Of a stretch of 64,000 nt of DNA, positions 34,183-44,589 are shown one piece after another. A program made the position numbers and the translations under genes. Position 1 is the first letter of the stretch; each line of letters begins with the position of its first letter. Source of the DNA: Trichostrongylus colubriformis. Taxonomy: Eukaryota; Nematoda; Chromadorea; Rhabditida; Trichostrongylidae. The stretch spans positions 42,108,203 to 42,172,202 of the forward strand of contig OZ022257.1 in assembly GCA_963978905.1 (NCBI GenBank), read 5' to 3'. The notes below the pieces were generated by a model. The model saw nothing but the letters and a program-made list of their open reading frames with translations, did not search any database and was not told where the DNA came from.

Positions 34183-36503
34183 TCAACATTCAAACTTTAA
34201 AATAAACACAAGCAACGTCAATAAAGAAGGATAAATAAATTGTTGGGAACGATATGACGAGTTGCAGTAGTCATTGAAACAGACGCACTTCAATATCCGA
34301 TAGCCGAGTATCGACGTTTGCTCGCACATGTCAACTCCTGAAGCATTGAACAAGGAAATGCTGAAAGCACAAAAAAAGGAACACATGTCGTTTACCTCCA
34401 AAAGGTAGTATGGCACATCCTTGAATCATTGTCACGATACGCCTGTCTTGATCGTGGAACATTCCCACTAAACAATAAATCTTTTAACGGCACCTGGAGG
34501 GATTATATGATAAATCGTTGGAAACGAAAGTAAGGGTGATGAGCAGCGTGGAGGGGAAGAAAAACGATTTTTCGTTGACTTCTATGAGAGCATGTCTCTT
34601 GCACCTCATTATTGACGCTTCGATCAGGCTATGTCAGTCAGTATGTGTGGTTGTCTAAAATGCGGCACGTCACGCCTCACTTGTGGGGGCAGAGTTCAGC
34701 GGGGATGAGGCTATCCGATGGGTGGGGCCTCACCTGTGAGGGGTAGAGTTCAGCGGGGTGGGAGGGGGTGTTGTCTAATTAGGGCTTTGTTAGGGCACTA
34801 GCGAAATGCGCAGTTACTATGGATCATCAATTCAGAAACACTGTGGTATTTTGAGAAAAAACGGACTTCCGCGGTAGGGAGAGTAGCTGTCCGCTCCGGG
34901 AGCACAATATATCGGGTGTTATTTGACACGCGGTCAAAACAAAGTTTATGTCATGCGCGCTTGGGAACAGCAAGAAATGTCCCCACAGTATATTATCCAA
35001 ACAAGCTCAGAAGAACGCCGTGACAAGTAAGAGGCCTCGAAATTGAAATGTCAATAAAAGTTTGGTAGAGACAAAATATGATAAACAGATATTATAAATA
35101 AAAGGAAGTCACTGTTTTGCTCGAAGGTCTCTTGATAACCGCGCCCCACTCCTCACTTCACTGGTGTATCGATGGGATCCTCTAGGGTCTGTAATGCTCA
35201 GCTCTCACATACATCACGTAAGGTACTTAAAGTCACTGGAAGGAGTAGGGAGAAAAAGGGAAACGGAGAGAAATTGTTTCGTCTTGAATATTCGAGGTTG
35301 GAAGGCGCAGACGGTGACGGAGGTGACGGAACTCGGAATAAACACGACGATATGGTCTTCATTTGCGATATTTCGCTCATTACTACAAACTGCACTTATC
35401 ACCTTTCCGAGTTGCTCGCTGCAGGAGACGGAACAGATGCTGACGTTATTGTCATTTGTTGTCACGTGTGGCGTTTTTCAGCTTTTTCAAGATGATGTGA
35501 AACAAGGGAAAATGAAAGGAAGAATAAGCGAAAAAGCTAGAAAAAAGAATCCTGTGATAGCAACATCAATTTGAAGAAAAACATTTGGAGAGAATTACAA
35601 ATTACGACATATAAATTGCCATGATGTCAAGCGTGTCGTGTCTAGTGTGCAACTGCGGCAACCTGAATAAACTGCGAGTGTTCACCATAGGCCAACATTG
35701 CCCGTTCCAAAGTCTCTAAAGCGAAACACTGCGGGAAAGTCGTTAACTGCATACATAGAATATTGCTGAGTTAGTTCCTGCCTTAATTGGGCTACTCAGG
35801 TTACAAGTTTCAGCGCAATACTTTCATAGCAGATCGCGTCACACATCGTTTGCTGCCGGCCGCCCAGTTTACTTTATAGTGAACATGCTGCCATAAATAA
35901 TTAAACTGTTGTGATTGACAACCGCTTTTCAACTGTTTTCTAATAGGGTTTTTTGCGATTTCAAAAATATAGTGTAACTCAAGGAAGAAGAAGTGAAGGA
36001 TAAAAGCGTGATAAATGACGTATAGCAAATAGAGCCCAATACCAACATTGTCTCGGACTTGCGTCAAATACATATTTACATTGGTAAATCCCTCTCAGAG
36101 TTAGATGGATAGCATCCATACCTTTTATTTGTCTTCTACTTTTATTTTCTATCCATTTCCTATCTCACAGACAATGTTGAGAAAATGGGTGAGATTCAGT
36201 GCGCAGGGACGGAGACAAAACGAGACGAAGAAATATAAAACATAAATTGGAATAGAGAAAACTTCAAGCAATGTCGAGCATTGCTTTGCCTTATTATTTC
36301 TTTATTTTATTACTCTATCACTTACTTTTATCTACTCCTCCCGAATAAGCCACGAGTTTCACACATCCGAAGAATCCATATTGGCATGTGGCGGCCGTGT
36401 ATCTACACTGTTGTCCTTGTACTGAATTACATTCATAGCAGGTGATGCAGAACGCAGTCGAAAATTGAAGGAACAGTACAACGCAGCTCACAATGCCCTT
36501 CAT
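34183..36503 (-). CDS. Ly6/uPAR-like secreted or GPI-anchored protein, middle exon missing
   Basis: Exon 1 (36326-36503) encodes a signal peptide (MKGIVSCVVLFLQFSTAF) and the first half of a three-finger-type domain: ITCYECNSVQGQQC, then two further Cys. It ends with a strong GTAAGT donor. The last exon (34183-34337) starts after TTCAG and reads VDMCEQTSIL and LKCVCFNDYCN, the CxC..DxCN ending of the family. A hydrophobic tail (FIYPSLLTLLVFILKFEC) follows, as expected for GPI-anchor attachment. The two exons could join directly in phase, but one family Cys (usually in an RGC-like context) would then be missing, so I expect a small phase 1-1 exon in the 2-kb intron that I could not identify. 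The role is unknown; relatives act at the cell surface. Confidence 0.72.
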
Positions 36504-36516
36504 CACCTGAAACAGC
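36504..36516 (-). promoter_or_regulatory. Probable trans-splice acceptor of the Ly6-like gene
   Basis: The minus strand reads GCTGTTTCAG, then GTG, then the start codon ATG at 36503-36501. An acceptor three bases before the initiator is typical of nematode genes that receive a spliced leader. An ordinary 5'-UTR intron is the alternative. Confidence 0.55.
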
Positions 36517-37989
36517 TAACAGAATAACTAGGCGATTTCTAAAGAGAGAATCTACGGAATCCCACGGGGCGCAATCTCCGGTGGATTAAGGTGATTGCTA
36601 GTAAATTTTAATTTCGTATTTCTCGTATAGTAGTGTCACTGCAACAATTCCTTTTCAATTCCCTTCCTTCAAACTTCCGCTACCATCCCTAGTACTCAAA
36701 CTGAAACGCTTCGTCTGTCTGCACGTCCGTCCTCCCCTCCGTCCCTTCGTCCGTCTGCCATGAAATTAGGTGTAACATGAGAAACGACCTTTGGGGATGG
36801 GGACAATATAGGCCAAGTCAAGGCCCGCCTATGGTGGGCGGAGCGTGCACTGAAATGTTCCGTTTTCGAAAGTTATCGGTTGTTCCGATATAACCCAATC
36901 GTGGGGAAAGAGGATTAAGGTCAGCGATGAGTTTTGAAGGTCATGAAAGAGGCCTGGGCATAATGGGCGGAGAGCACCTCACGTGAGCCGTTCCGTCCTG
37001 CAAATTTCCAACAGAGGCCGTTTCGCTCTCGATGATTATAGCATTGCTGTTCAATACCAAATTTTTATCGATTGACAGCCTTTTTTGGAAATCGTTTTTT
37101 ATCTGTCTAAAATTTCCTCAAAAGAAGCGGGGCGTTTGTGGAATGGTCGAAGAAAATTCCAAAACACAGTACTCCTCCTACTTTCCAACCCAAAAAATGA
37201 CCTCCCCTCGAGGATTCCTCGACCCATACCCGACCTTGAGCGCCGGAGCCCGCACCTAGGCTTTCTGGACACTGTGCTCGTCCACTACATTGTAGGGACC
37301 ACAGACAATTCAGCCCGTTTTAATAGTCTATCTGCCATGGGGTAGAGCCTGAAAGTTTCAGTGCTGGTTCAAGAGCTGTCCGATGACGGACGTTTTATTC
37401 ACAACTCAACGTCGTGGCACACGATATTTGAAACTTGCATCATGAACGGCGGCGGGAAATAATAAGCTGGAAATCACCAGAACAATAATAATCAATATCT
37501 ATGAGCTTTGGAGAATAGAGAAACTTACTTAACGAATGTAGGTGTGGCTGCACATCTGAGAATCGTAGAAGCCTCGACCAGCGTAACACCACCACAGCAG
37601 ATGACCTGTACCCATTCATAGCATGTTTGATGTTCAATATACGGCTATGGGTACGGCCAGTATGACTCATCCTCCAATCTTCAATCACCCACAGGACAAG
37701 TGTTGTGTTTGCTCACACAAATGCTTCACACAGGATTCGCATTCTCATAAAGCGTGAATTACGTGATTTTGATCCGTCGAGCTTTCAAACCAGAACAATA
37801 TAAATAATAATATTCCAGCGAAAATTGGAACGGAAACGATTACTGCGAGAAAGGCGGGAGAGGTTTACGGTCCAATGCCATACCTAGGTCACATTCCAGA
37901 ACGATGCCAAGGAAAACCTAACCCTCTGTCCCTCAGAGTCCGAGGATTGATACATCATGCAGAACCCACCTTCGCGCTTTGAAACACTG
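36517..37989. other. Intergenic stretch
   Basis: No gene was recognised. It should contain the promoter of the Ly6-like gene at its left edge. No clear promoter motif was seen. Confidence 0.3.
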
Positions 37990-38285
37990 GGACCCTCAAG
38001 ACGAAATTGTGTAAACACTAAGAAGATAATTGAACTAGCGCATTAAAAATGTGCTTTACTTCCTTGTCTGGCTCTTGGTGTTGTCGCCGTACAAAAACGA
38101 CACATGAGGTGGCCCAACAACGCATATATGAACTAAACACATCCTCTGGATACCTAAATAGTGAATGCGCAGCACATCCTAATAAAATACGTATCGGTGA
38201 GTGCAGACTGAGTTTATTTTATGGCTTATAGAACAACCTTCCAAAGTCCAACTACCCAAATCCACAGGTGAAATCCTTTGATTAT

Positions 38286-38467
38286 TACTACTAGGATGCT
38301 GAGTTATGGGCAAAAGTTTCGGTGTCGGACGGGACTCGAAACCGCACAAAGTATGAAGTCCGACACCGAAGCTTTTGCCCATGACTCAGCATCCTAGTAG
38401 TAACTTCCGCATCGCGGGCTGCGGCGATAATCAGCAGCCATATAAAATCAAAAATATCAAAATCAGT
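38286..38467 (+). mobile_element. tRNA-derived hairpin SINE-like insertion 1
   Basis: It is flanked by a 13-bp duplication ATCCTTTGATTAT (38273-38285, 38468-38480). It consists of two arms starting TACTACTAGGATGCTGAG and its complement around a residual tRNA T-arm (GGGACTCGAA), then a tail GCGGGCTGCGGCGATAATCA running into an A/T-rich 3' end. The matching position in the right arm of the foldback lacks it, which confirms the insertion. Confidence 0.82.
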
Positions 38468-39238
38468 ATCCTTTGATTATCTTTTGAAGACTAATCCCAT
38501 GATCAGTAGGTAATGAATAGACAGCTCTTATGACGACTGGTGTGAGAGTCACGGGTGGGTCACGGAGGTCTTTTTTTGCTACATGCAGCTGCATACAGCA
38601 TACATTGTCGAGCCCAATTTTTTGGGGAATTCCTCCCATCTCTCTCTGCCTCCCCCCACCTCCCGCCTTCCCCCTACGATCGGCCCGCCATGTGTCTTCT
38701 CTGAACGGTCAAGATCAACAGTAATCGTTTCTATTGCTACCGGTTACTACCCTAAAGTCTGATAGATAAGTCCGCCCGCACGCGGTGTCGCGCGCGGCAG
38801 CAGCGGCAGAGGCAGCCGCAGTCTTCAAAGAATCAAAGAGTGAGGAAATTGAGGAAGCTGTGATTAGTAAATTGTAGTAGAAGCGAGTTTATATTAAATT
38901 GTATATTGTATTTGTTAATATAATAGGAGTAGCGAGTAAAGTTGGGATCGTACGGAAGGTGAACACAGAAACTTCGCAGTTGGCAGAGGAAAGTGAGAGG
39001 AGCATCGTTGTTCAACGGGGGTTCCAATGAAACGACGGTTTTGGCGATGAAATAGTGGTTGAACAAAAACATTTCTCATTTCTATCATGATGATGGTGTA
39101 CAAAGCCTTGCAAACATGCGCCTTTCACCGTCTTCTTCCTCTGCAAAACGCACTTCTGCCTGCCGCGTCAAGTTTTGCACCTGATGTAAGCCCTCTTTCT
39201 AGTTACTACAAGGATGCTGAGTCATGGGCAAAAGCTTC

Positions 39239-39311
39239 GGTGCCGGACGGGACTCGAACCCGCACTTCATCCTTTCCGGGGATATGTGCTAATCCATTAC
39301 ACTGCCGACAC
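39239..39311 (-). tRNA. tRNA-like sequence in SINE, probably pseudogene
   Basis: On the minus strand a 73-base cloverleaf can be drawn. It has a 7-bp acceptor stem (GTGTCGG/CCGGCAC), a D stem GTGT/GCAC with GG in the loop, an anticodon stem TATCC/GGATG and a T stem GCGGG/CCCGT with loop TTCGAGT. The anticodon loop is CCGGAAA, so position 33 is C where functional tRNAs have T. The nominal anticodon GGA would mean Ser, but there is no long variable arm. A-box and B-box promoter elements look intact. I read it as a polymerase III SINE head. Confidence 0.55.
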
Positions 39312-39616
39312 CACCTTCACCTTAACTCAGCTTTCTGAATGGTATATTTACCATAGCTTATCAGCACTCACACGTATAACGTGTCGAGCCGGTTGGCCAT
39401 ATCGGCATCGAACCGTAAAGCTGAAAGCTTTAGTAATGGTTTGATATTTTTTGATTTTTGATAACTGCTGTTTATCGCCGCAGCTCGCGATGCGAAAGTT
39501 ACTACAAGGATGCTGAGTTATGGGCAAAAGCTTCGGTGCCGGCCAAGTGACACCACCTTCACCTTAACTCAGCTTTCTGAATATACCATTCAGAAAGCTG
39601 AGTTAAGGTGAAGGTG

Positions 39617-39689
39617 GTGTCGGTAGTGTAATGGATTAGCACATATCCCCGGAAAGGATGAAGTGCGGGTTCGAGTCCCGTCCGGCACC
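39617..39689 (+). tRNA. tRNA-like sequence in SINE, second copy
   Basis: This is the same cloverleaf as 39239-39311, in opposite orientation. It differs at position 8 (T here, the canonical base). It has the same anticodon loop, CCGGAAA, lacking T33. Confidence 0.55.
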
Positions 39690-40978
39690 GAAGCTTTTGC
39701 CCATAACTCAGCATCCCTGTAGTAACTTTCGCATCGCGAGCTGCGGCGATAAACAGCAGTTATCAAAAATCAAAAAATATCAAACCTCTTTCTAGTCATC
39801 AAGCTCTTTTAAATGCCTGAACAACTTATCATCGGCAGGACACAGGAGGCATAATAAAATTGCCCAACAAAAGCCAGCTATACAAGGGGCATCAGGAAAA
39901 GGATGAGGTACGGAGAGGTAGCTGCTTTAGTTTGCGAGTTTTTACTCAATTTCTGAGGAGACGATTGTCAACAGCTTCTTAAAGGCCTTGAACCGAGTCA
40001 TTGTTAGATGAGATGAGTGAGGACGATGAAATTGAGATTGCGTAGAAAGTTTAAGATGAATGATCATTGTTACACGGGTTCAACGAAGATATTGATACGT
40101 GGTTTTGTTAGATATTATAAATAAAGTTGAATAAACAATTTCTACAACTCTAACCTTCTTAAGAATGAAAGGTGCATTGCGATCCTGTGTTTTGAGGAGT
40201 GTGCCTGCGTCCGCCGCTGCCGCGCGCGACGCCGCGTGAGGGCGGACTTATCTATCAGACTTCAGGGTAAATACAATTATTGATTCTTTTTCAGAGATCT
40301 TCTTATCAATCATCAGTGTAAAAATCTATCAGAGACTCGTGTTCGTTGAGGAATCTAAGAAATTCCATCTCTTCTCTACCTCCCAGCATACATCTTCACC
40401 CTCCGAGGATTTTTCAACCCATAGCTGACTCAGACTGGTCATTATTACACAGGGTGCAAGGGAATTTTTTTTGTGGTATCTTAGCTCATTGTGAATTCTA
40501 TGGTTGCTTCATTTATATTCAAACCATCACAACGTTTCGCGAAGATTTTAGTAGGATAATAAATAATAGTCGAGCACTCGACTAAAAACCTCCGTGACCC
40601 ACCCGTGACTCCCACACTATTCGTCATAAGAGCTGTCTGTCTATTCATCACGCACCTGATCATTAGGTTGGTCTCAAAGGATGTTTAACAGGTCTCACTT
40701 GTGGATTTGCGTGGTTTGACTTCGGAAGGTTGTTCTATAAACCAAATGAACTCAGTTTGCTTACCATTATTTTACTAGAATGTGCTGCGCATTCGATATT
40801 TCGGTATCCAGAGGACGTGTTTTGTTCATGTATGCGTTGTTGGGCCACCTCATGTGCTTTCGTCGTTTTTGTTCGGCGACAACACCAAGAGCCAGACAAG
40901 GAAGTAAAGTGAGGCACATTTTTAATGCGCCAGTTCAATTATCTTCTTGGTGTTTACACAATGCCATCTTGAGGGTCC

Positions 40979-42645
40979 TTGAAAATACCATTAGACCAAC
41001 CTGTTCCAAAGAGGTCGAAAATAAGCAGTCCGAAAATAAGGAAGTATGAGTGAATATAACCCATTTTTTTATCCGAATAATTATAAGAGCCGCAAGTGGA
41101 AAACCTTTGCACTGGATTCTAATACGCCTAGAAGATTTACGAGCGAAACTTCCTAAACAAATTATAAATTGTGATGTCACTTGAATGTAATTGCCCAACA
41201 ACTTCAGTCTCTCTATATCTGTGGAAATTGTTATTTGAATGCAGTCAGATTTTGTTGAAACGAGAGGATCAAGTTTGGGGTACATTGCAGTCTCTATTTG
41301 CCATGGAAGTGGAGAAGTCGCTGAAGGGTGTTTATACTACGCGCGAAACGCAAGCGCATCACAAGCCGCAAGACAAGCCACGCCACCACTTTCGTAAAAA
41401 ATCTTTAGTAGTGATAGGTACTGACATATTGTGAAGGTGACACCATGATGTTAGTATGGGGATGCATTACAAAGGGCTCGCGGAATGGCATTTACGTTTT
41501 GGCGAAACGCGCTTTTGAAGGAAGTATGAATACGGCTCCAGACAGCATAATTTGCAAGAGCATTTGAGCATTTGCGGTGTTTTACTGCGGCGCTAGCCGT
41601 CGGAGCCACGGATCTTAACACGAGGCATATTTCGCCGTGCAAACTAATGGCAGTCGCAGTTTACAGCAACAGTTACAAGGCATCCTTCGCCATGTGTGGG
41701 ATAATGGTGAGATTCCAGTGTAGGCACTTCTAGTGAACAATCAGCTATCTGCAACGTTAGCTGTTAAGCATCCATACCTGCTCAGCACTTTAGTCAGGCC
41801 GAATTCATTGATATTTCACGTTTCTGATGAACTTGTGTCCCATCCAGGTGTTTACTACTAAACCAGAAAAATCCCTCGGATTACATGAAGATTGGCCTCT
41901 AATCTGCGTGAGGTTCTTGTTTATCACCTCATTATTGAGACCACTTCCTTGTACATTTCCGTGTTTGTGCATCGAGACAGCTTGTACTCAGACACCGCCC
42001 CCACCGTCGACGTCAAAGTGCTTAGGCTGACAAACCGCGTGAATCCACAGTATTTAAGTAGGTTCCGCAAGCAGGAATCAACCAGGTTTTCATCATCTAT
42101 CTATACATCACCATGATATTTATTCTTGTTAGTAATCATGAAAGATTAAAGCTATGGTGGAATCGCGCCCCTTGACAGTGGGGTCTTATTAAGGGACGAT
42201 TCCATTCTGACATCTCAAAACTTCCACCATTATGGATGCCAAAATTCATGCGCAAAAGGCATGACTTGAAGGCCGCTATTTACAATACGGCGTTTGTCGC
42301 GATGTATAAATGCAGACTAAGGGGGACTAAGGGGATCGCTCGAGTACACTCACAGCGATCATGCTACTAATTCAAGGTCAAATTGAGTTAGTGAAGGGTA
42401 TCGTAGCATTTCGTAAATTCGTGTTTCGTAAACTTTTTGTTCCGTAAATTTGCGTACCATTCCACCACACAACTAAAAGCACGCAACAGACCTGTCAAGA
42501 CTTCCTCCAAAACATCTGATAGCAATGAAGGTTCCTTCTCATGCAGAGAAAGGTTCAGTGTGAATTTATCTTACGCCGTATTGCGTATCCCCTCGTATCC
42601 ACAATGGAGTATTACGATGAGGTGGAGAAGCGCTATCTTCGGTAT
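40979..42645. other. Intergenic stretch with a transposase scrap
   Basis: Around 41446-41490 the plus strand reads MMLVWGCITKGSRNG, like the MVWG block of Tc-family transposases. No further blocks are clear. No other gene was recognised. Confidence 0.3.
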
Positions 42646-42761
42646 TACGGTCAATTTCGGAGTGCTTGAGGGTGTAGCCTACGGACTTGGATGCGAGTTT
42701 ATCAAACGCTCTCAGCCCGCCATTAGGCCACGCCCTATTAGACGCTCCTAAATGGACTGTA
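42646..42761. mobile_element. Tc/mariner-type MITE K, copy 1
   Basis: The right end, inverted, reads TACAGTCCATTTAGGAGCG and continues with GGGCGTGGCC. The left end is a diverged version (TACGGTCAATTTCGGAG). Related copies are at 47614-47777 and 60607-60770. Confidence 0.65.
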
Positions 42762-43813
42762 CATATGTTTTGTGATAGAGTGATTACGTGTTGTTCTTGA
42801 ACACATGGGGCGAACAGATTCGACAGGGTTGCCTCAGGAAATTTTCACGCAACTTCTGGCGTTTGAAATGGCACTGAAGTTCGTGCACCTCCTAACTAGC
42901 TACAAAGTTGGAACGAGCAGTGTAAGGTCTGTAGGAATTCGTAGCCCACAATACACCCATAACCAGAGCACTCCCAGGTGTCGAGGAAATTAGCCGCTTC
43001 AGTACGACCCCCCCCTTACGGCGACCAAATACGACTCCCCTTTTTTGTCCCCTACGATGCCAACTGTTGTCGGTTGGGTTGAATAGTTGCAATGTGTTTT
43101 ATTCTATGTATCTTATCCTGAGGCAGACGGATATCTCTTCTACACTTTGCCACACGGTTTCGCGATAAATTACCATTTGCTTCTCATCTGCTTATTAAAA
43201 ATTGGATTCAGCGCTTATCGCAGACCCTGAAGGTACGATCTTCACCCTCCTCCCCTGTCAAGTAGGACCCCCTGTCGAGGAATCCACGACTCTCGGTGTA
43301 CCCCGCCCTCGCAGCATGCAGCTGAACTCCTCGCAGCTTTGCTTCATCTAAAAACACCGTAAATTAGCATGTGTAATGTGTGAGCCCACGATGACATTCG
43401 GATCCCACGGAGTTATGAGCAGTGAGGCGGGAGCTACCGAATTTTAAACATGTCTTTTTCCTTTTCTTTTTTATCCAATAACGTAACTGAAGATACGGAG
43501 CGTGATTTGTGTTTTTAAAAGTAAAAGAAGCTAGGATTCAGGGTGTTTTGAGGGATATGTGTCTTTTCGGCGCTTCGTAATACAGTGCTGTTTGCTGATA
43601 AAATAATTCTGATATGTTCATTTGTTCATATTGTTTATTTGTATTTCAGGCTGTTTTCATACTTGCACTGACCAGACATGTGTGAATCTACTTCCAGTAT
43701 CATGTGAGTTTTCTGTGCTTTGAAAATTTTCTTTTTGACAGCGTGGGATGCGTGTTCACGGGACATTTGTCGGCAGCTGTGATCGATTGCTCCGCAACTG
43801 CTTACTCGTTTCA

Positions 43814-44091
43814 GGCCGTGTTCACAGTTTTGGAATTTGTGGAATTGCAGAATTGCGGAGAACGATGAAGGTACGCATCGACTGGGAGAGTTGCGGAATT
43901 TGCGAAATTGTGGAAATGCAGAATTGTGAAATTTGCGGAAAAGCATTAGATACGTATTGACGCTTTCCACAGTTCTTCGTTTCCGCAAATTCCGCAGTTC
44001 TTCCGATCGATAGATACCTATTCTTCTTTCCACAGTTCCGCAAATTCCGCAATTCTGCAATTCCGCAAATCCCAAAACTGTGAACACTGCC
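43814..44091. mobile_element. Tourist-like MITE, copy C
   Basis: This 278-bp element has ends GGCCGTGTTCACAGTTTTGG and, inverted, GGCAGTGTTCACAGTTTTGG, flanked by TCA (43811-43813, 44092-44094). The core words are AATTTGCGGAA, GAATTGCAGAA and GAATTTGTGG. It also holds degenerate GATACGTAT motifs, as in copy B. Confidence 0.85.
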
Positions 44092-44589
44092 TCATGTTGA
44101 ATCCTAGTTTTCTATAGAGATAGAAACAATCACAGACGAAAACTCACGTGGGTAGTAGCAGTAGTAGAACTTGATAGTTTCCTCACTGTATCGAGATGAC
44201 TTTAATTGAATGAACGTTAATCTGCGGAAATTTTTACTAACAAATCTTCATCCAGAAAGTAGCTATATAGAAAAGTTTGCCAAGATTATTAGTGGACTTT
44301 CACACTGCTGTTCCACTTTTCTCTTCTAATTGGGACCAGATGATCAAAATTGGGAGTTTTGAAACTTCAGCCTGAATAATCAATCACATCGTCAACGGCC
44401 ATTTCATATCTACCAGTGCGCACATACATAATTCGCGTATACCTTTCGATACTAATGTAGTTAGAGGGGCCCCATACTGTGGTCGGCAACCGGCGCCATT
44501 TTCGTCCAATATTTTGTCTAAGTCCAGTGGAGGGATCCTTATCCCCTTTCACTAAGGAAATGGTCACAAAATAACGATTTTACGATGGC

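Larger units (their letters stand above)
39203..39784. mobile_element. tRNA-derived SINE-like insertion 2, palindromic dimer
   Basis: It is flanked by the 11-bp duplication CCTCTTTCTAG (39192-39202, 39785-39795). It contains two tRNA-like units in opposite orientation and a long perfect palindrome centred near 39585 (CACCTTCACCTTAACTCAGC and its complement). Both the left unit and the inverted partner start TTACTACAAGGATGCTGAG. The inner left arm lacks its tRNA body, so this is a rearranged dimer. Confidence 0.8.
37990..40978. mobile_element. 3-kb foldback element
   Basis: The left arm (37990-38830) is inverted in the right arm (40190-40978). Landmarks on both arms are GACCCTCAAGA at the outer edge, CTCTTGGTGTTGTCGCCG, GACCCACCCGTGA and GATAGATAAGTCCGCCC at the inner edge. 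The loop is about 1.36 kb. The left arm is interrupted by a SINE-like insertion (38286-38467) absent from the right arm, and the loop holds a second one. No transposase was seen. Shared frames across the arms (for example SLSGSWCCRRTKTT) are probably not genes. Confidence 0.8.

Noticed and set aside
35164..35574. 136-codon plus-strand frame
   Set aside because: It lies in the intron of the opposite-strand Ly6-like gene, overlaps another frame of similar length, and has no recognisable domain.
35640..35760. Candidate middle exon of the Ly6-like gene (TTTCCCGCAG acceptor, GTTGCC donor)
   Set aside because: It is open only in the phase that does not match the flanking exons and lacks the expected cysteine context.
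39239..39689. Two functional tRNA genes
   Set aside because: The cloverleafs are good, but both lack T33, the isotype features conflict, and both sit in a repeat with target duplications. SINE heads explain them better.
43635..44087. 150-codon minus-strand frame
   Set aside because: It runs through the word-repeat arms of MITE copy C and has no conserved motif.
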